Shown in pieces: positions 38,436 through 48,105 of a stretch of DNA of 64,000 nt. The stretch comes from Aliivibrio sp. S3MY1 (lineage in GTDB: Bacteria; Pseudomonadota; Gammaproteobacteria; Enterobacterales; Vibrionaceae), in NCBI RefSeq assembly GCF_028765575.1, contig NZ_JARACO010000003.1, positions 62,001 to 126,000 of the forward strand, given 5' to 3'. The notes under the pieces were generated by a model that did not search any database, was not told the DNA's origin, and saw nothing but the letters and a program-made list of their open reading frames with translations. The translations under genes and the position numbers were made by a program. Position 1 is the stretch's first letter; the number at the start of each line of letters is the position of its first letter.

Positions 38436-38773
38436 TTTCCTATCCTTGGTTTTTAAATATGCAATGCAGAGTGTACCTGAACTCCTCTTTTTTCAATCGT
38501 ACTCTGTTGAGTTTTTAGTTAAAAATTAGATCTCTAGCTCAACTACGAATAGGATCATATAGATAATTATGGTGATCTGTTGTGCTGTTAATGAGATAAA
38601 TTATTAGGATATAAAAAAGTTATGTTTATTCGGGGGAATGGAAGATTGAATAAAAGCGACAGTTTGATCAAAAAACCGCACCACCTAAAATTCTCACAAA
38701 ATAGGGTAGTGCGGTTTTAATTGTTTATTCTACGCATCAGCCATTGAGGTGGACGTATATAATGATATCCAGA
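38436..38773. other. Intergenic region downstream of the PurA-like gene
   Basis: About 340 bases. Holds the promoter region of the FAH-family gene and, near 38.7 kb, the terminator of the PurA-like gene. No gene seen. Confidence 0.5.
38672..38718 (-). terminator. Terminator of the PurA-like gene
   Basis: Ten-bp inverted repeat AAAACCGCAC/GTGCGGTTTT with long loop; A run gives a U tract on the minus-strand transcript. Confidence 0.7.
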
Positions 38774-40030
38774 TTAACGGATAATCATTTGCTCACGCTC
38801 AGGACCAACAGACACCATACTTACTGGCACGCCCATCAGTTCTTCAATACGCAGTACATACGCTTGAGCCGCTTTTGGTAGGCTTTCGAAAGTACGACAA
38901 CCTGTGATGTCTTCTTGCCATGCTTCCATGTTTTCGTAAACAGGGCTTAGTGCAGATGTTTGAGGCCAGATTGGATTTTCAGTGTGTTCGCCAGCGTAAG
39001 ACGTACAGATTTTAAGATCCGCCATACCACTTAAACAGTCAATTTTTGTTAGTGCGATTTCAGTTGCAGCTTGTAGTTCAACACCGTTGCGCGTTGCTAC
39101 TGCATCGAAGTAACCCATGTCACGTGGACGACCTGTTACTGCGCCATATTCGTTAGCCGCTTCACGGAAGTTATCTTGCTCTTCCATTGCAGTAACTAAC
39201 GTACCTGTACCAACCGATGAGCTGAATGATTTCGCGACAGCGATAATACGCTCAGGGCGTAATGCAGGTAAGCCACTGCCGATACCCGCATAAGCCGCTG
39301 TTACGTTTGAAGAGGTAGTCCATGGGTATTCACCGTAAACTAAATCACGACCTGCGCCTAGTTGTGCTTCAAACAATAAGTTTGCATCGTTTTTCTGCAT
39401 TACTTTTAGAGGCTCTGTCACGTTACAGATAAACTCACGCCAAGGAGCTGTCACTTCTAATAGCCATTCTGTCATTTCTTCTGCTGTTTGGCTGAAATCA
39501 CAGGTTGGGTATAGAGCGTTAAGTTGTGGCATTTTCCAATCAAGCATGAATTGAATACGCTCAAGCAATACTTCAGGTTGCATTAACCAACCCACAAGGA
39601 TGCCTTTCTTCATTACACGGTCACCATACGCAGGAGCAATACCTTGACGAGTTGAACCGTAAGCACCGTCACCTAAACGTAATTCTTCTAATGTATCTTC
39701 AAGTGCATGGATTGGAAGGCAAAGTGTTGCACGATCAGATATGTGCATTTTAACTTCAATGCCAGCCGCTTTAACTTCTGCGATTTCTTCGCTTAATGCC
39801 GCAGGGCTAATGACCATACCAGGGCCAAGAACCGCTGTACAATCTGGGTTAAAAATACCGCTTGGAAGTTGGTGTAGCTTAAAGGTGCCGAAGTCATTTA
39901 CCACTGTATGACCGGCGTTATTACCGCCCTGAAAGCGAATACTTGCAGACGCATCAGCAGCAAGAAAATCAACGATACGGCCTTTACCTTCATCGCCCCA
40001 ATTAGCACCAACAACAACAATAGACGGCAT
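38774..40030 (-). CDS. Divergent adenylosuccinate synthetase-like protein
   Basis: A 418-residue GTP-dependent PurA-family enzyme; the canonical reaction joins IMP and aspartate to adenylosuccinate. Conserved: GDEGKGRIVD with catalytic Asp, GGNNAGHTV with catalytic His, TKIDCLSG for guanine, and the end VSMVSVGPEREQMI. Changed relative to E. coli PurA: GTTGRGIGPAYED becomes GSTRQGIAPAYGD, the PYVTSSNTTAGG block becomes PWTTSSNVTAAY, and VGAGPFPTE becomes VGTGTLVTA. These changes touch IMP- and aspartate-side loops, so it is probably a paralogue with altered substrate or role rather than the housekeeping PurA. A LysR regulator is transcribed divergently 135 bases away, which is unusual for purA. 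Confidence 0.8.
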   Translation of the reverse strand: MPSIVVVGANWGDEGKGRIVDFLAADASASIRFQGGNNAGHTVVNDFGTFKLHQLPSGIFNPDCTAVLGPGMVISPAALSEEIAEVKAAGIEVKMHISDRATLCLPIHALEDTLEELRLGDGAYGSTRQGIAPAYGDRVMKKGILVGWLMQPEVLLERIQFMLDWKMPQLNALYPTCDFSQTAEEMTEWLLEVTAPWREFICNVTEPLKVMQKNDANLLFEAQLGAGRDLVYGEYPWTTSSNVTAAYAGIGSGLPALRPERIIAVAKSFSSSVGTGTLVTAMEEQDNFREAANEYGAVTGRPRDMGYFDAVATRNGVELQAATEIALTKIDCLSGMADLKICTSYAGEHTENPIWPQTSALSPVYENMEAWQEDITGCRTFESLPKAAQAYVLRIEELMGVPVSMVSVGPEREQMIIR

Positions 40031-40165
40031 AACACAAACTCCTAAATGATTAAGAGGCTATGTTAAGTGTAGAATCTTAATATGAGAAATTAATTATAAT
40101 TATCGACTTGATAAGAAATCCATATATCATATTGAGTGAAATGCATTCAAAAAGAGAGTATAGAC

Positions 40166-41083
40166 ATGCTTGATCTTAACTGGCTTAAAACATTTGTCAC
40201 GTTAGCAGAGTTAAAACACTTTGGAAAAACGGCGACAGCCCTTCATATGACACAGCCCAATGTCAGCTTACATATTAAACAGTTAGAAAGTTCGACTCGA
40301 GTAAAGTTGATTGAGAGAAATCCTTTCCATTTAACGGAAGCAGGGACTCGTTTATTACAAACCAGTCAAGATACGCTAATGGCATTGCAAGTGTGCCAAG
40401 CTGATTTGAATGCGATTAATGATTTGAGCCGTGGGACGCTAACTATTGCAGCCAGTGATATTATTTCTCGTTTATTGTTAATTGGACCATTTCAATTATT
40501 CAAACAAGAATTCCCTGGAATTGATTTTTCCCTATTAAATACGACATCTTCACAAGCGTCTGAATTGGTAAAAAGTGCCGAAGCAGACCTTGGATTTGTT
40601 ATTGCGCAAAAAGAGAGCCAACCACTTCATTTTACTGAACTCCAGCAAATAAAATGGTGTGCATTGGGTAATCACCTTGAAAAGTGGCAACAAGCGAATC
40701 TAGATCCTACAATTCCTCTGGATGATGAGCCGACGTTGATTTTATTGGGCCACGATACACGAACGCGAGATTTACTCGATTTAGCCTTACCGTCTTTGAA
40801 TTTGCCGAAATATCGAATCATGGAAGTAGGCAGTGTAGATGCTCAGATTGATTGGGCTGAGGCTGGATTTGGTGTGGCAATTGTGCCTGAATTTTCGATA
40901 CATCCAAAGCGCAACCTTAAAGCGACGGTAACGCCATTACCTAAGTTTCCAACGACGAATTTAGGTTATATTGTTAGGCAAAATCAGGTGTTGTCTAAAG
41001 CGATTAAACAGCTATTAAAGTGGGTAGATGGAGAGATAATTCGCTCGCAAAATAGCCAGTTTAACAACATGCATTCTTTATAA
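40166..41083 (+). CDS. LysR-family transcriptional regulator
   Basis: About 305 residues. An N-terminal winged helix-turn-helix (LNWLKTFVTLAELKHFGKTA, then MTQPNVSLHIKQLE) is followed by a periplasmic-binding-like effector domain. It resembles the HdfR subgroup. I use the ATG at 40166 (MLDLNWL, purine-rich AAAGAGAG upstream) instead of the GTG ten codons earlier. It diverges from the PurA-like gene and may regulate it. Confidence 0.88.
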   Translation: MLDLNWLKTFVTLAELKHFGKTATALHMTQPNVSLHIKQLESSTRVKLIERNPFHLTEAGTRLLQTSQDTLMALQVCQADLNAINDLSRGTLTIAASDIISRLLLIGPFQLFKQEFPGIDFSLLNTTSSQASELVKSAEADLGFVIAQKESQPLHFTELQQIKWCALGNHLEKWQQANLDPTIPLDDEPTLILLGHDTRTRDLLDLALPSLNLPKYRIMEVGSVDAQIDWAEAGFGVAIVPEFSIHPKRNLKATVTPLPKFPTTNLGYIVRQNQVLSKAIKQLLKWVDGEIIRSQNSQFNNMHSL

Positions 41084-41244
41084 ATGACATTGACATTGAT
41101 TATCAAAGGGTCTAGAAATGTAAATAAATATTACTGAGTAACTAATTGACATTATTGTTAATTACTCATTGATTAAGGCCGGATTTTGTTAATTCGACAG
41201 TTTATATTCTTAATTGTTTATTCAATTTAATGGAGCTAAAACGT

Positions 41245-42639
41245 ATGCCTCTTCATTCAAAAGATACAGTCAGAGATGATCTCCTTGACGATGTTTATTC
41301 GTCAGCTGACCTTTCGTTATCTATGCCAAAATATAAAATGCCTGAACAAGAACATGACCCTCGTCATGCCTACCAAGTCATTCATGATGAACTCATGATG
41401 GATGGTAATTCTCGACAGAACTTAGCTACGTTTTGCCAAACTTGGGTTGAAGATGAAGTCCATAAATTAATGGATGAGTGCATCGATAAGAATATGATCG
41501 ATAAAGATGAGTACCCCCAAACGGCTGAACTTGAAGCGCGTTGTGTGCACATGTTAGCGGATTTATGGAACTCACCAGATGCGGAAAATACATTAGGTTG
41601 TTCTACAACTGGGTCAAGTGAGGCAGCAATGCTCGGCGGAATGGCCTTAAAATGGGCTTGGCGCGAAAAAATGAAAAAGCTCGGCAAACCAACAGATAAA
41701 CCCAATATGATCTGTGGCCCTGTGCAAGTGTGCTGGCACAAATTTGCGCGTTACTGGGATATTGAATTACGCGAAATCCCAATGGAAGGTGATCGTTTGA
41801 TCATGACGCCTGAAGAGGTGATTAAACGGTGCGATGAAAACACCATTGGGGTGGTTCCAACATTGGGTGTGACATTTACTTGTCAGTATGAACCTGTAAA
41901 AGCGGTGCATGAAGCACTAGATAAACTGCAAGCAGACACAGGATTAGACATCCCAATGCACATTGATGCGGCGAGTGGTGGTTTCTTAGCCCCATTCTGC
42001 GATCCTGATTTAGAGTGGGATTTCCGTTTACCTCGTGTTAAATCGATTAATGCGTCAGGCCATAAATTTGGCTTGAGTCCACTCGGTGTGGGCTGGGTTA
42101 TCTGGCGTGATGCGTCGGCCTTACATGAAGATCTGATTTTCAATGTGAATTACTTAGGTGGCAATATGCCGACTTTTGCATTGAACTTCTCTCGCCCTGG
42201 TGGCCAAATTGTAGCGCAATACTACAACTTCCTACGTTTAGGCAAAGAAGGGTATCGTAAGATCCACCAAGCCTGTTACGACACGGCTGTTTATTTATCA
42301 TCTGAAATTGAAAAACTGGGTATGTTTGAGATTATCTATGATGGTAAAGGGGGCATTCCTGCAATGAGCTGGTCATTGAAGGAAGGGGTTGATCCCGGTT
42401 TTAACTTGTTTGATCTATCGGACCGAATTCGTTCTCGTGGTTGGCAAATTGCGGCTTATGCAATGCCACCAAAACGTGAGGACTTAGTCATCATGCGTAT
42501 TTTGGTTCGTCATGGGTTCAGTCGAGATCAGGCTGATTTATTGGTTGCGGACTTAAAACATTGTGTTGAGTTTTTTGCTAAGCATCCTATTTCTCATGGC
42601 AGTGATGAGTTGGAATCGTCAGGTTTTAATCACGGTTAA
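41245..42639 (+). CDS. gad: Glutamate decarboxylase
   Basis: About 464 residues. PLP enzyme converting glutamate to GABA and consuming a proton. Closely follows E. coli Gad[47 protein letters not shown], and the PLP lysine Lys274 in [11 protein letters not shown]. The ATG at 41245 has GGAG nine bases upstream; the ATG at 41230 lacks a binding site. The C-terminal acid-sensing HKT-like tail of the enteric enzymes is not clearly present. It is paired with an AspT-type exchanger, the likely glutamate/GABA antiporter. Confidence 0.95.
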   Translation: MPLHSKDTVRDDLLDDVYSSADLSLSMPKYKMPEQEHDPRHAYQVIHDELMMDGNSRQNLATFCQTWVEDEVHKLMDECIDKNMIDKDEYPQTAELEARCVHMLADLWNSPDAENTLGCSTTGSSEAAMLGGMALKWAWREKMKKLGKPTDKPNMICGPVQVCWHKFARYWDIELREIPMEGDRLIMTPEEVIKRCDENTIGVVPTLGVTFTCQYEPVKAVHEALDKLQADTGLDIPMHIDAASGGFLAPFCDPDLEWDFRLPRVKSINASGHKFGLSPLGVGWVIWRDASALHEDLIFNVNYLGGNMPTFALNFSRPGGQIVAQYYNFLRLGKEGYRKIHQACYDTAVYLSSEIEKLGMFEIIYDGKGGIPAMSWSLKEGVDPGFNLFDLSDRIRSRGWQIAAYAMPPKREDLVIMRILVRHGFSRDQADLLVADLKHCVEFFAKHPISHGSDELESSGFNHG

Positions 42640-42672
42640 TCCCTTTAGTGGTTAAATAGAAACAGTGTTTTT

Positions 42673-42700
42673 AGATCCTCTATTGTTCGGTAGAGGATCT
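42673..42700 (+). promoter_or_regulatory. Intercistronic hairpin between gad and the AspT-type gene
   Basis: Perfect 10-bp inverted repeat AGATCCTCTA/TAGAGGATCT around eight bases, without a good U run after it. It may be a partial terminator or an mRNA-stability element that lets the two genes be expressed at different levels. Confidence 0.5.
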
Positions 42701-42728
42701 TCCCTTCCTAAAAATATAGGAAATAATT

Positions 42729-44606
42729 ATGAATATCGGTCAAATAGGTCGTCCATTTACTTGGGTCCGTTCCAAAGGTTGGGTTCAGTTATTTACTTTG
42801 CTATACGTTACCTTTTTCAGCCATTTGGCGTTGGCTGAATCATTAGAAAGTCAGGCTGCTCAAGATGCATCTGGTGTCTTTGGTTTTCTCTTTTCTTATA
42901 TTGCTCACAATCCATTTGTGTTTCTTTTCTTAAGTATTGCTATTGGCTATCCGTTAGGAAAAGTCACCATTAAAGGAATTAATCTAGGATCAACCGCGGG
43001 CACCTTAGTTGTTGGTGTTGCTATCGCATTAACGGCTTTCTCTGTTTATGGCTTACATATAAATGCACCGGGATTGGTGTCTGATATCTTCTTAATGATG
43101 TTTATGTACGCCATTGGTATGAAAGTTGGGCCTCAATTTTTCTCTGGCTTAGCACGAGGAGGATTAGATTTTGTCGTTATAGGACTCATTGTTGTATTTA
43201 GTAACTTTCTTATCGTGTTCTTTGGTTCGAAATTATTGGATTTAGCACCCGGTTATGCGGCAGGGATTATCTCGGGAAGTTACACAGTAACCGCCGTGAT
43301 GGGAGTTGCTCAATCTGCTATTGATTCTGGGGCGGTTAAAGCGCCTGCGGGGATGACGCTTGATCAAATAAGTGCCAATATCGCTGCGGGTTATGCCATC
43401 AGTTATATCTTATCTAGTGTCTTTATTATCTTATTGATTAAATATTTGCCAGCCATGTTTGGGGTTGATCCGGTTAAAGCAGGTAAAGATGCTGAGGCCG
43501 AATTTGGTGCGGGTGGCGATACAGAAGCATTACCAAGTACTAATGGTTTCTCTAATTTAGGCGTGCTTCCTTTAGATATTCGAGCTTATCGTGTTGATCA
43601 CCAAGAATTGGTTGGTCAAAATGTAGAAACGCTCTTTCATCGTTACCCTCACGCTGCGATCCTTAAAGTGGTTCGTGGTGATAAGGTTATTGACTCTTCA
43701 GATAATCCACAGTTACAGCTTGGTGATATTATCGGTATTCGCGGTGATTACCATGTTTTAATCGAGGGTGGGGAATCTACGGTTGGTGTTGAAGTTGATG
43801 AACCAAGAGCGCGTAATGTTGATATAGAAGTGGCTGATATTCACTTAGGTAAATCGACTTACACCGGCAAAACTATTGAAGACATCAGCAAAGAAGTTGG
43901 CTTTGGTATCTACATGAAAGCCTTATTTAGACAAGGGCATCAACTTCCTATTTTGCCGCAAACCGTAGTTGAAGTTGGGGATGTGATCCGTGTTGCTGGC
44001 TCTGATTGGTGTGTTCAGCAAACCGCGAAGAAACTCAATAGTAATCCAATCGTTGAAAGCACACTGACTGAAACCTTCTACTTAGCACTTTCTTTATTGA
44101 TTGGTTATGTATGTGGTCATTTGAGTGTCACTTTAGGCGGTATTCCATTTGCATTAGGGACGTCTGCAGGTTGCATGTTGACGGGGATTGTCTTCTCATT
44201 CCTACGTACTCGCAACCCTGCATTTGGTGGCCCTATGAGTGAAGGGGCTCGTAGCTTCTTACAAGATATTGGTTTGAGTTTGTTTGTTGCGGTATTAGCT
44301 GCGACCGTTGGTCCTAAGATTCTAGCGTCGTTCCAAGGTATTGTGGTTATTAAAATTGCAGGTCTAGGTTTAGTTGCTGCGTTACTTCCACCGCTGCTTG
44401 CTTGGATTTATGGTTTCTATTTCCGTAAGATGAACCCTGCGATTCTCGCTGGTGCTTGTGCTGGTGGGCGTAATAGTACCCCTGCAATGAAAGGGGCTCA
44501 GGACGAATGTCAAAGTGATATGCCTGCGGTAGGCTACCCGGTTCCTTATGCTCTTACTTCTATGATTGTGCTCGTTCTTGGTTATCTCACAATGGTCTTG
44601 TATTAA
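42729..44606 (+). CDS. AspT/YidE-type amino-acid exchanger with TrkA-C domains
   Basis: A 625-residue transporter of the aspartate:alanine exchanger family. A signal-like N-terminus (..SHLALAESLES) is followed by two halves of about five transmembrane helices each, both carrying the family repeat (PLGKVTIKGINLG... and ...PFALGTSAGCMLTG), separated by two cytoplasmic TrkA-C/RCK-like modules (residues about 275-440; KSTYTGKTIEDIS in the second). AspT exchanges aspartate for alanine next to aspartate decarboxylase. Its position right after gad suggests glutamate/GABA exchange here instead, an inference from context. Confidence 0.85.
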   Translation: MNIGQIGRPFTWVRSKGWVQLFTLLYVTFFSHLALAESLESQAAQDASGVFGFLFSYIAHNPFVFLFLSIAIGYPLGKVTIKGINLGSTAGTLVVGVAIALTAFSVYGLHINAPGLVSDIFLMMFMYAIGMKVGPQFFSGLARGGLDFVVIGLIVVFSNFLIVFFGSKLLDLAPGYAAGIISGSYTVTAVMGVAQSAIDSGAVKAPAGMTLDQISANIAAGYAISYILSSVFIILLIKYLPAMFGVDPVKAGKDAEAEFGAGGDTEALPSTNGFSNLGVLPLDIRAYRVDHQELVGQNVETLFHRYPHAAILKVVRGDKVIDSSDNPQLQLGDIIGIRGDYHVLIEGGESTVGVEVDEPRARNVDIEVADIHLGKSTYTGKTIEDISKEVGFGIYMKALFRQGHQLPILPQTVVEVGDVIRVAGSDWCVQQTAKKLNSNPIVESTLTETFYLALSLLIGYVCGHLSVTLGGIPFALGTSAGCMLTGIVFSFLRTRNPAFGGPMSEGARSFLQDIGLSLFVAVLAATVGPKILASFQGIVVIKIAGLGLVAALLPPLLAWIYGFYFRKMNPAILAGACAGGRNSTPAMKGAQDECQSDMPAVGYPVPYALTSMIVLVLGYLTMVLY

Positions 44607-44666
44607 TATCAATGCCACTAATATGATCAGCTAATTAATTACATTGGTACAAGATTGTAATCTATA

Positions 44667-44703
44667 AAAAAGCCACAGTGATGAAATATCATTATGGCTT
44701 TTA
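44667..44703. terminator. Terminator between the exchanger and the small basic protein
   Basis: Imperfect inverted repeat AAAAGCCACAGTGAT/ATCATTATGGCTTTT with A and T runs; convergent genes. Confidence 0.7.
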
Positions 44704-44904
44704 TATTCTTCTTTTCTTTCTCTTTTTTGGTCTTTTTTTCTCGAGTACATTAGTGAGCAGTTCCCTTTGTGGCTCAGAAACCGGGAACCTATCCATCAAT
44801 TGGTTTTGAGCATTTAAAAGCAAGGTTTTTTCCCATGCTTTAAAGACATCGAACTCAAGTAAAATAGCATCATTTATTTTGATGAAAAGTTCATAGTCGT
44901 TCAT
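44701..44904 (-). CDS. Small hypothetical protein with basic tail
   Basis: A 67-residue protein, not recognised. Starts MNDYELFIKIN with an excellent ribosome binding site (AAGGAG, five bases upstream), which decides against the upstream in-frame ATG at 44937. It is mostly helical and ends in a Lys/Arg run (KKRPKKRKKRR) that could bind nucleic acid or ribosomes. Confidence 0.6.
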   Translation of the reverse strand: MNDYELFIKINDAILLEFDVFKAWEKTLLLNAQNQLMDRFPVSEPQRELLTNVLEKKRPKKRKKRRI

Positions 44905-45120
44905 AAGGCTCCTTAATTGTTGCAAGAACCATAACATAGATGGATTTTAAATATCGAGTTATCGAGCATTTTAACCAGCGAGGATGAGCAGTTATTTACT
45001 ACGATTGGTATTGCAAAAGGAATGACGGCATTATTTATAGAAAGGCTATTTATTTCCCCTGATTTTATAGCAATATGCAATAATAGAAGAACATAATTAC
45101 TCTATCGGAAATGGTCAAAT

Positions 45121-47040
45121 ATGATGGGTGAACATTATTCGATCAGTAAAAATAGCTTTGATGTTTTGCGCTTTTCAAAAAGGGAAGTCGATAAAATTGC
45201 TTTAGTGACGGAAGGTGGTGGTCAAAGAGGTGTGTTTACTGCTGGAGTACTTGATAGCTTCTTACAGGCAAACTTTAATCCATTTGATTTATTAATTGGC
45301 ACTTCTGCGGGTTCTCTGAATTTAGCCTCTTATATTTGTGGGCATAAAGGACACGCTTACCGCATTATTGATCAAGTGACTCGCAGTCCTGATTTTTTCA
45401 AATTGTCTCGCTTTTTATTGACTGGCGAAGGGATGGATTTGGATTGGTTAATCGATAAAACTGAATCTGACATTCCTTTAAATTGGAAAGTAGGGGAACA
45501 ACATTTAACGACTAAGCAGGTACTTGCTGTAGCCGCCCATGCAACCAATTTTGAAACTAAGTATTTTGACCTATCCACCAGTAACTGGAAAGACATCCTA
45601 CGGGCCTCGTGCGCAATTCCTGCTTTGCATAAACAGCCAGTTATTATGGATGATAAACGTTGGCTTGATGGTGGTTTAACAACGCCTATTCCAGTGCAAG
45701 CGGCATATGATCGAGGTTTTCGGCATATCGTTGTTATTCGTACCGTACCTGTTGATTTTAAAGAGAATCACGATTGGTTGATCTCTCTTGCTAAGATGAC
45801 AAAGAACAACACTCTGGATCATATGGCTGCGATGCTAGTGACTCATGAAGAGAACTATCGTAAGACCCAAGAATTTTTAGCGAACCCTCCTGACGATGTC
45901 ATCATTTATGAAATCTCGCCAAATAAAGCGCTTCAATCTAAAGTGCTTGGTAGTACGAAAAAGCAATTAGATGCCGATTATCAACACGGTAAAGCGTTAG
46001 GTAATTTATTTCTTGAAACAATAGCTTCTAAATTGAGCTTATCGCACCTTCAACAAGAGCAGTTCTTAATACAGACTAGTGAAGAGCGTTTTACCGATGA
46101 AAGGAAACAGCAAGAGTACAATAATCAAATAGATGCTATTTGGAATAGTAAAATTTGCGGGGAGGTTCTTGGGGTTGAGCGTATTCCGTTAAAATGGATT
46201 AACGTTAATCCTAATAAGAAAAAGCAAACGTTAGTTATTGTAAATGGACGCAATGAAAGCTATTGGAAATATAAAGAAGTCATTTTAGAGCTGAGTCAGT
46301 ATTACAATATTTATGCCTATGATCACCGTGGCCAAGGTGAATCAGGACGGATGACTCAAGATCACGAATTAGGTCATGTGGATGATTTTCATGATTATGT
46401 TATGGATCTTTATATCTTTATGGAGAGAGTTGTGAGGCCAAACTTGGAGGGGGAATGCTTTATGCTCTCTCACTCAATGGGAGCTGCGGTAATGACTCAA
46501 TATTTATCGACATTTGACCATCCGGTGAAAGCGTCAGCGGCTACATCACCTATGTTTGGGGTCTATATTCCGGGTAAAGCTCATGGTTTAAAAAAGCAGA
46601 CATTGAATCTACTTGATGTGCTAGCCAGTAAACCAAATTATGCATTGGGTCAAAGCCATTTCAAAAAAGTGAGATACGAAGAAAACGTACTTACGCACAG
46701 TAAAGCACGGTATCAAATATTTGTAGACTTGTTTGTAAATAACCCTAGATTACGATTAGGTGGAGCAAGTACGCATTGGATAACAGAATCAATAAAAGCA
46801 GGTAAAAAATGCATCGCTACTGCACATAAAATAAAAATTCCAATGCTGATCTTACAAGCCGGTGATGATCTTGTTGTGAGTAACATTGCGCAGTCGGAGT
46901 TTCATGAGAAGTGTAATTCAAGCCATTTAGAACAAGTTGAAGGCGCTTATCATGATATGTTGATAGAGAAAGACATTTATAGAGATATAGCGATTAATAA
47001 ACTGCTCGATTTCTTTACAAGTGATTACCGTTTTTATTGA
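45121..47040 (+). CDS. Fusion of a patatin-like phospholipase and a lysophospholipase-type alpha/beta hydrolase
   Basis: A 639-residue two-enzyme protein. The N-terminal half (residues about 20-300) is a YjjU/RssA-type patatin: EGGGQRG oxyanion loop, nucleophile Ser62 in GTSAG, and Asp183 in LDGG completing the Ser-Asp dyad. The C-terminal half (residues about 370-635) is a PldB-like hydrolase: YDHRGQGESG, nucleophile Ser452 in LSHSMGAA, and a late Asp and His (GDDLVV, AYHDML). Both catalytic sets look complete. It probably attacks phospholipid and then the lysophospholipid. No signal peptide or transmembrane helix is seen, so the location is cytoplasmic or membrane-peripheral. Confidence 0.87.
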   Translation: MMGEHYSISKNSFDVLRFSKREVDKIALVTEGGGQRGVFTAGVLDSFLQANFNPFDLLIGTSAGSLNLASYICGHKGHAYRIIDQVTRSPDFFKLSRFLLTGEGMDLDWLIDKTESDIPLNWKVGEQHLTTKQVLAVAAHATNFETKYFDLSTSNWKDILRASCAIPALHKQPVIMDDKRWLDGGLTTPIPVQAAYDRGFRHIVVIRTVPVDFKENHDWLISLAKMTKNNTLDHMAAMLVTHEENYRKTQEFLANPPDDVIIYEISPNKALQSKVLGSTKKQLDADYQHGKALGNLFLETIASKLSLSHLQQEQFLIQTSEERFTDERKQQEYNNQIDAIWNSKICGEVLGVERIPLKWINVNPNKKKQTLVIVNGRNESYWKYKEVILELSQYYNIYAYDHRGQGESGRMTQDHELGHVDDFHDYVMDLYIFMERVVRPNLEGECFMLSHSMGAAVMTQYLSTFDHPVKASAATSPMFGVYIPGKAHGLKKQTLNLLDVLASKPNYALGQSHFKKVRYEENVLTHSKARYQIFVDLFVNNPRLRLGGASTHWITESIKAGKKCIATAHKIKIPMLILQAGDDLVVSNIAQSEFHEKCNSSHLEQVEGAYHDMLIEKDIYRDIAINKLLDFFTSDYRFY

Positions 47041-47070
47041 TAAATAATGTTAAGCAGGGCAGTTTGAGTA

Positions 47071-48024
47071 TTAAAATTTATAATTCAGACCTACAGTAAC
47101 AATGTATTCTGACTCGTCATAGAAGATAATATTTGAATCGGTTGAGCTGTAACCCGCAAAAGAGATGAACGACCAATCTTGCCAATCCATGAATTTAGTG
47201 TACTCGTAAGCGGCAAAGAAGCTCAATTTGTTGTCTTTGCGAATCTCAGTATAAATTGGGTTTTCAGCACCGAATGTTCGTTGATTATAACCGGCAGTTA
47301 ATACCAACTGGTGTCTTTGCATTATTTTAAAGAAACTGATTTCCGCACCGTATTGATCGTAAGAGCTTGCTTTTCCGTCCGCAGATGAAGATTGGTAAAT
47401 AACAGAAGGTAGGACGAATGAAGTGCGACTTAATGGTAAACGATATTGACCCTTTAAGTAAATTGTATCTGCGTCTCTTTTTAGTACATCTACGACATCA
47501 TCGTTCTCGATATCTTTGGTTGCATAAGCGCTATCAATAGTAAAATTTGAGCCCGCAATATTATTCACTTTAAAACGAAATGCATTGCCTGATGCATCTG
47601 TTTCTGTTCGAGCTGAGTCGACTAAATATGGGTTATCCCATGTCTTGCTTGACATAACGGTTGGTAAAATAGATACATCAACTACCATTCTTGAATCAAA
47701 TTGATACTTATAACCCACCTCAAGAACAACAGTACCTGTGGCGATATCTTGGCGAGTGGTACCTGCATACACTTGCTGATTTAACTCTTGGCCAAATGTA
47801 TAGGCTATGCTGCCAAGAGGAAAAGCCATAAATCCGTTATCGCTAGAGCCTTTTTGGTACACGGAGCTAATAGTATCTTCACCTTCGGTATTAAAATTGG
47901 ATGTTGAAGATGTAAACCCTGTTGTTAATGCAATTTCACCACTAATGCCTTCTTTATCTGCAAGTTGAGCCATTGCCGAAGGTGTAACCACGCATAAAAT
48001 GAATGAGAAATTACGTAAATTCAT
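47071..48024 (-). CDS. DUF2860-family outer membrane beta-barrel protein
   Basis: A 317-residue protein with a signal peptide ending near SAMAQ. It has alternating hydrophobic beta-strand segments and a C-terminal aromatic (..VGLNYKF), the usual sign of BamA-dependent insertion. The pattern fits the DUF2860 family, common in Vibrio and without a known role; it may be a small porin. Confidence 0.8.
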   Translation of the reverse strand: MNLRNFSFILCVVTPSAMAQLADKEGISGEIALTTGFTSSTSNFNTEGEDTISSVYQKGSSDNGFMAFPLGSIAYTFGQELNQQVYAGTTRQDIATGTVVLEVGYKYQFDSRMVVDVSILPTVMSSKTWDNPYLVDSARTETDASGNAFRFKVNNIAGSNFTIDSAYATKDIENDDVVDVLKRDADTIYLKGQYRLPLSRTSFVLPSVIYQSSSADGKASSYDQYGAEISFFKIMQRHQLVLTAGYNQRTFGAENPIYTEIRKDNKLSFFAAYEYTKFMDWQDWSFISFAGYSSTDSNIIFYDESEYIVTVGLNYKF

Positions 48025-48105
48025 AAAGAGTCATTCCTTGAATTATTAATTAACCATAGTGAAACACTAACGCATAAATATCAACAAAGAAGTGCTATTT
48101 AGAAA

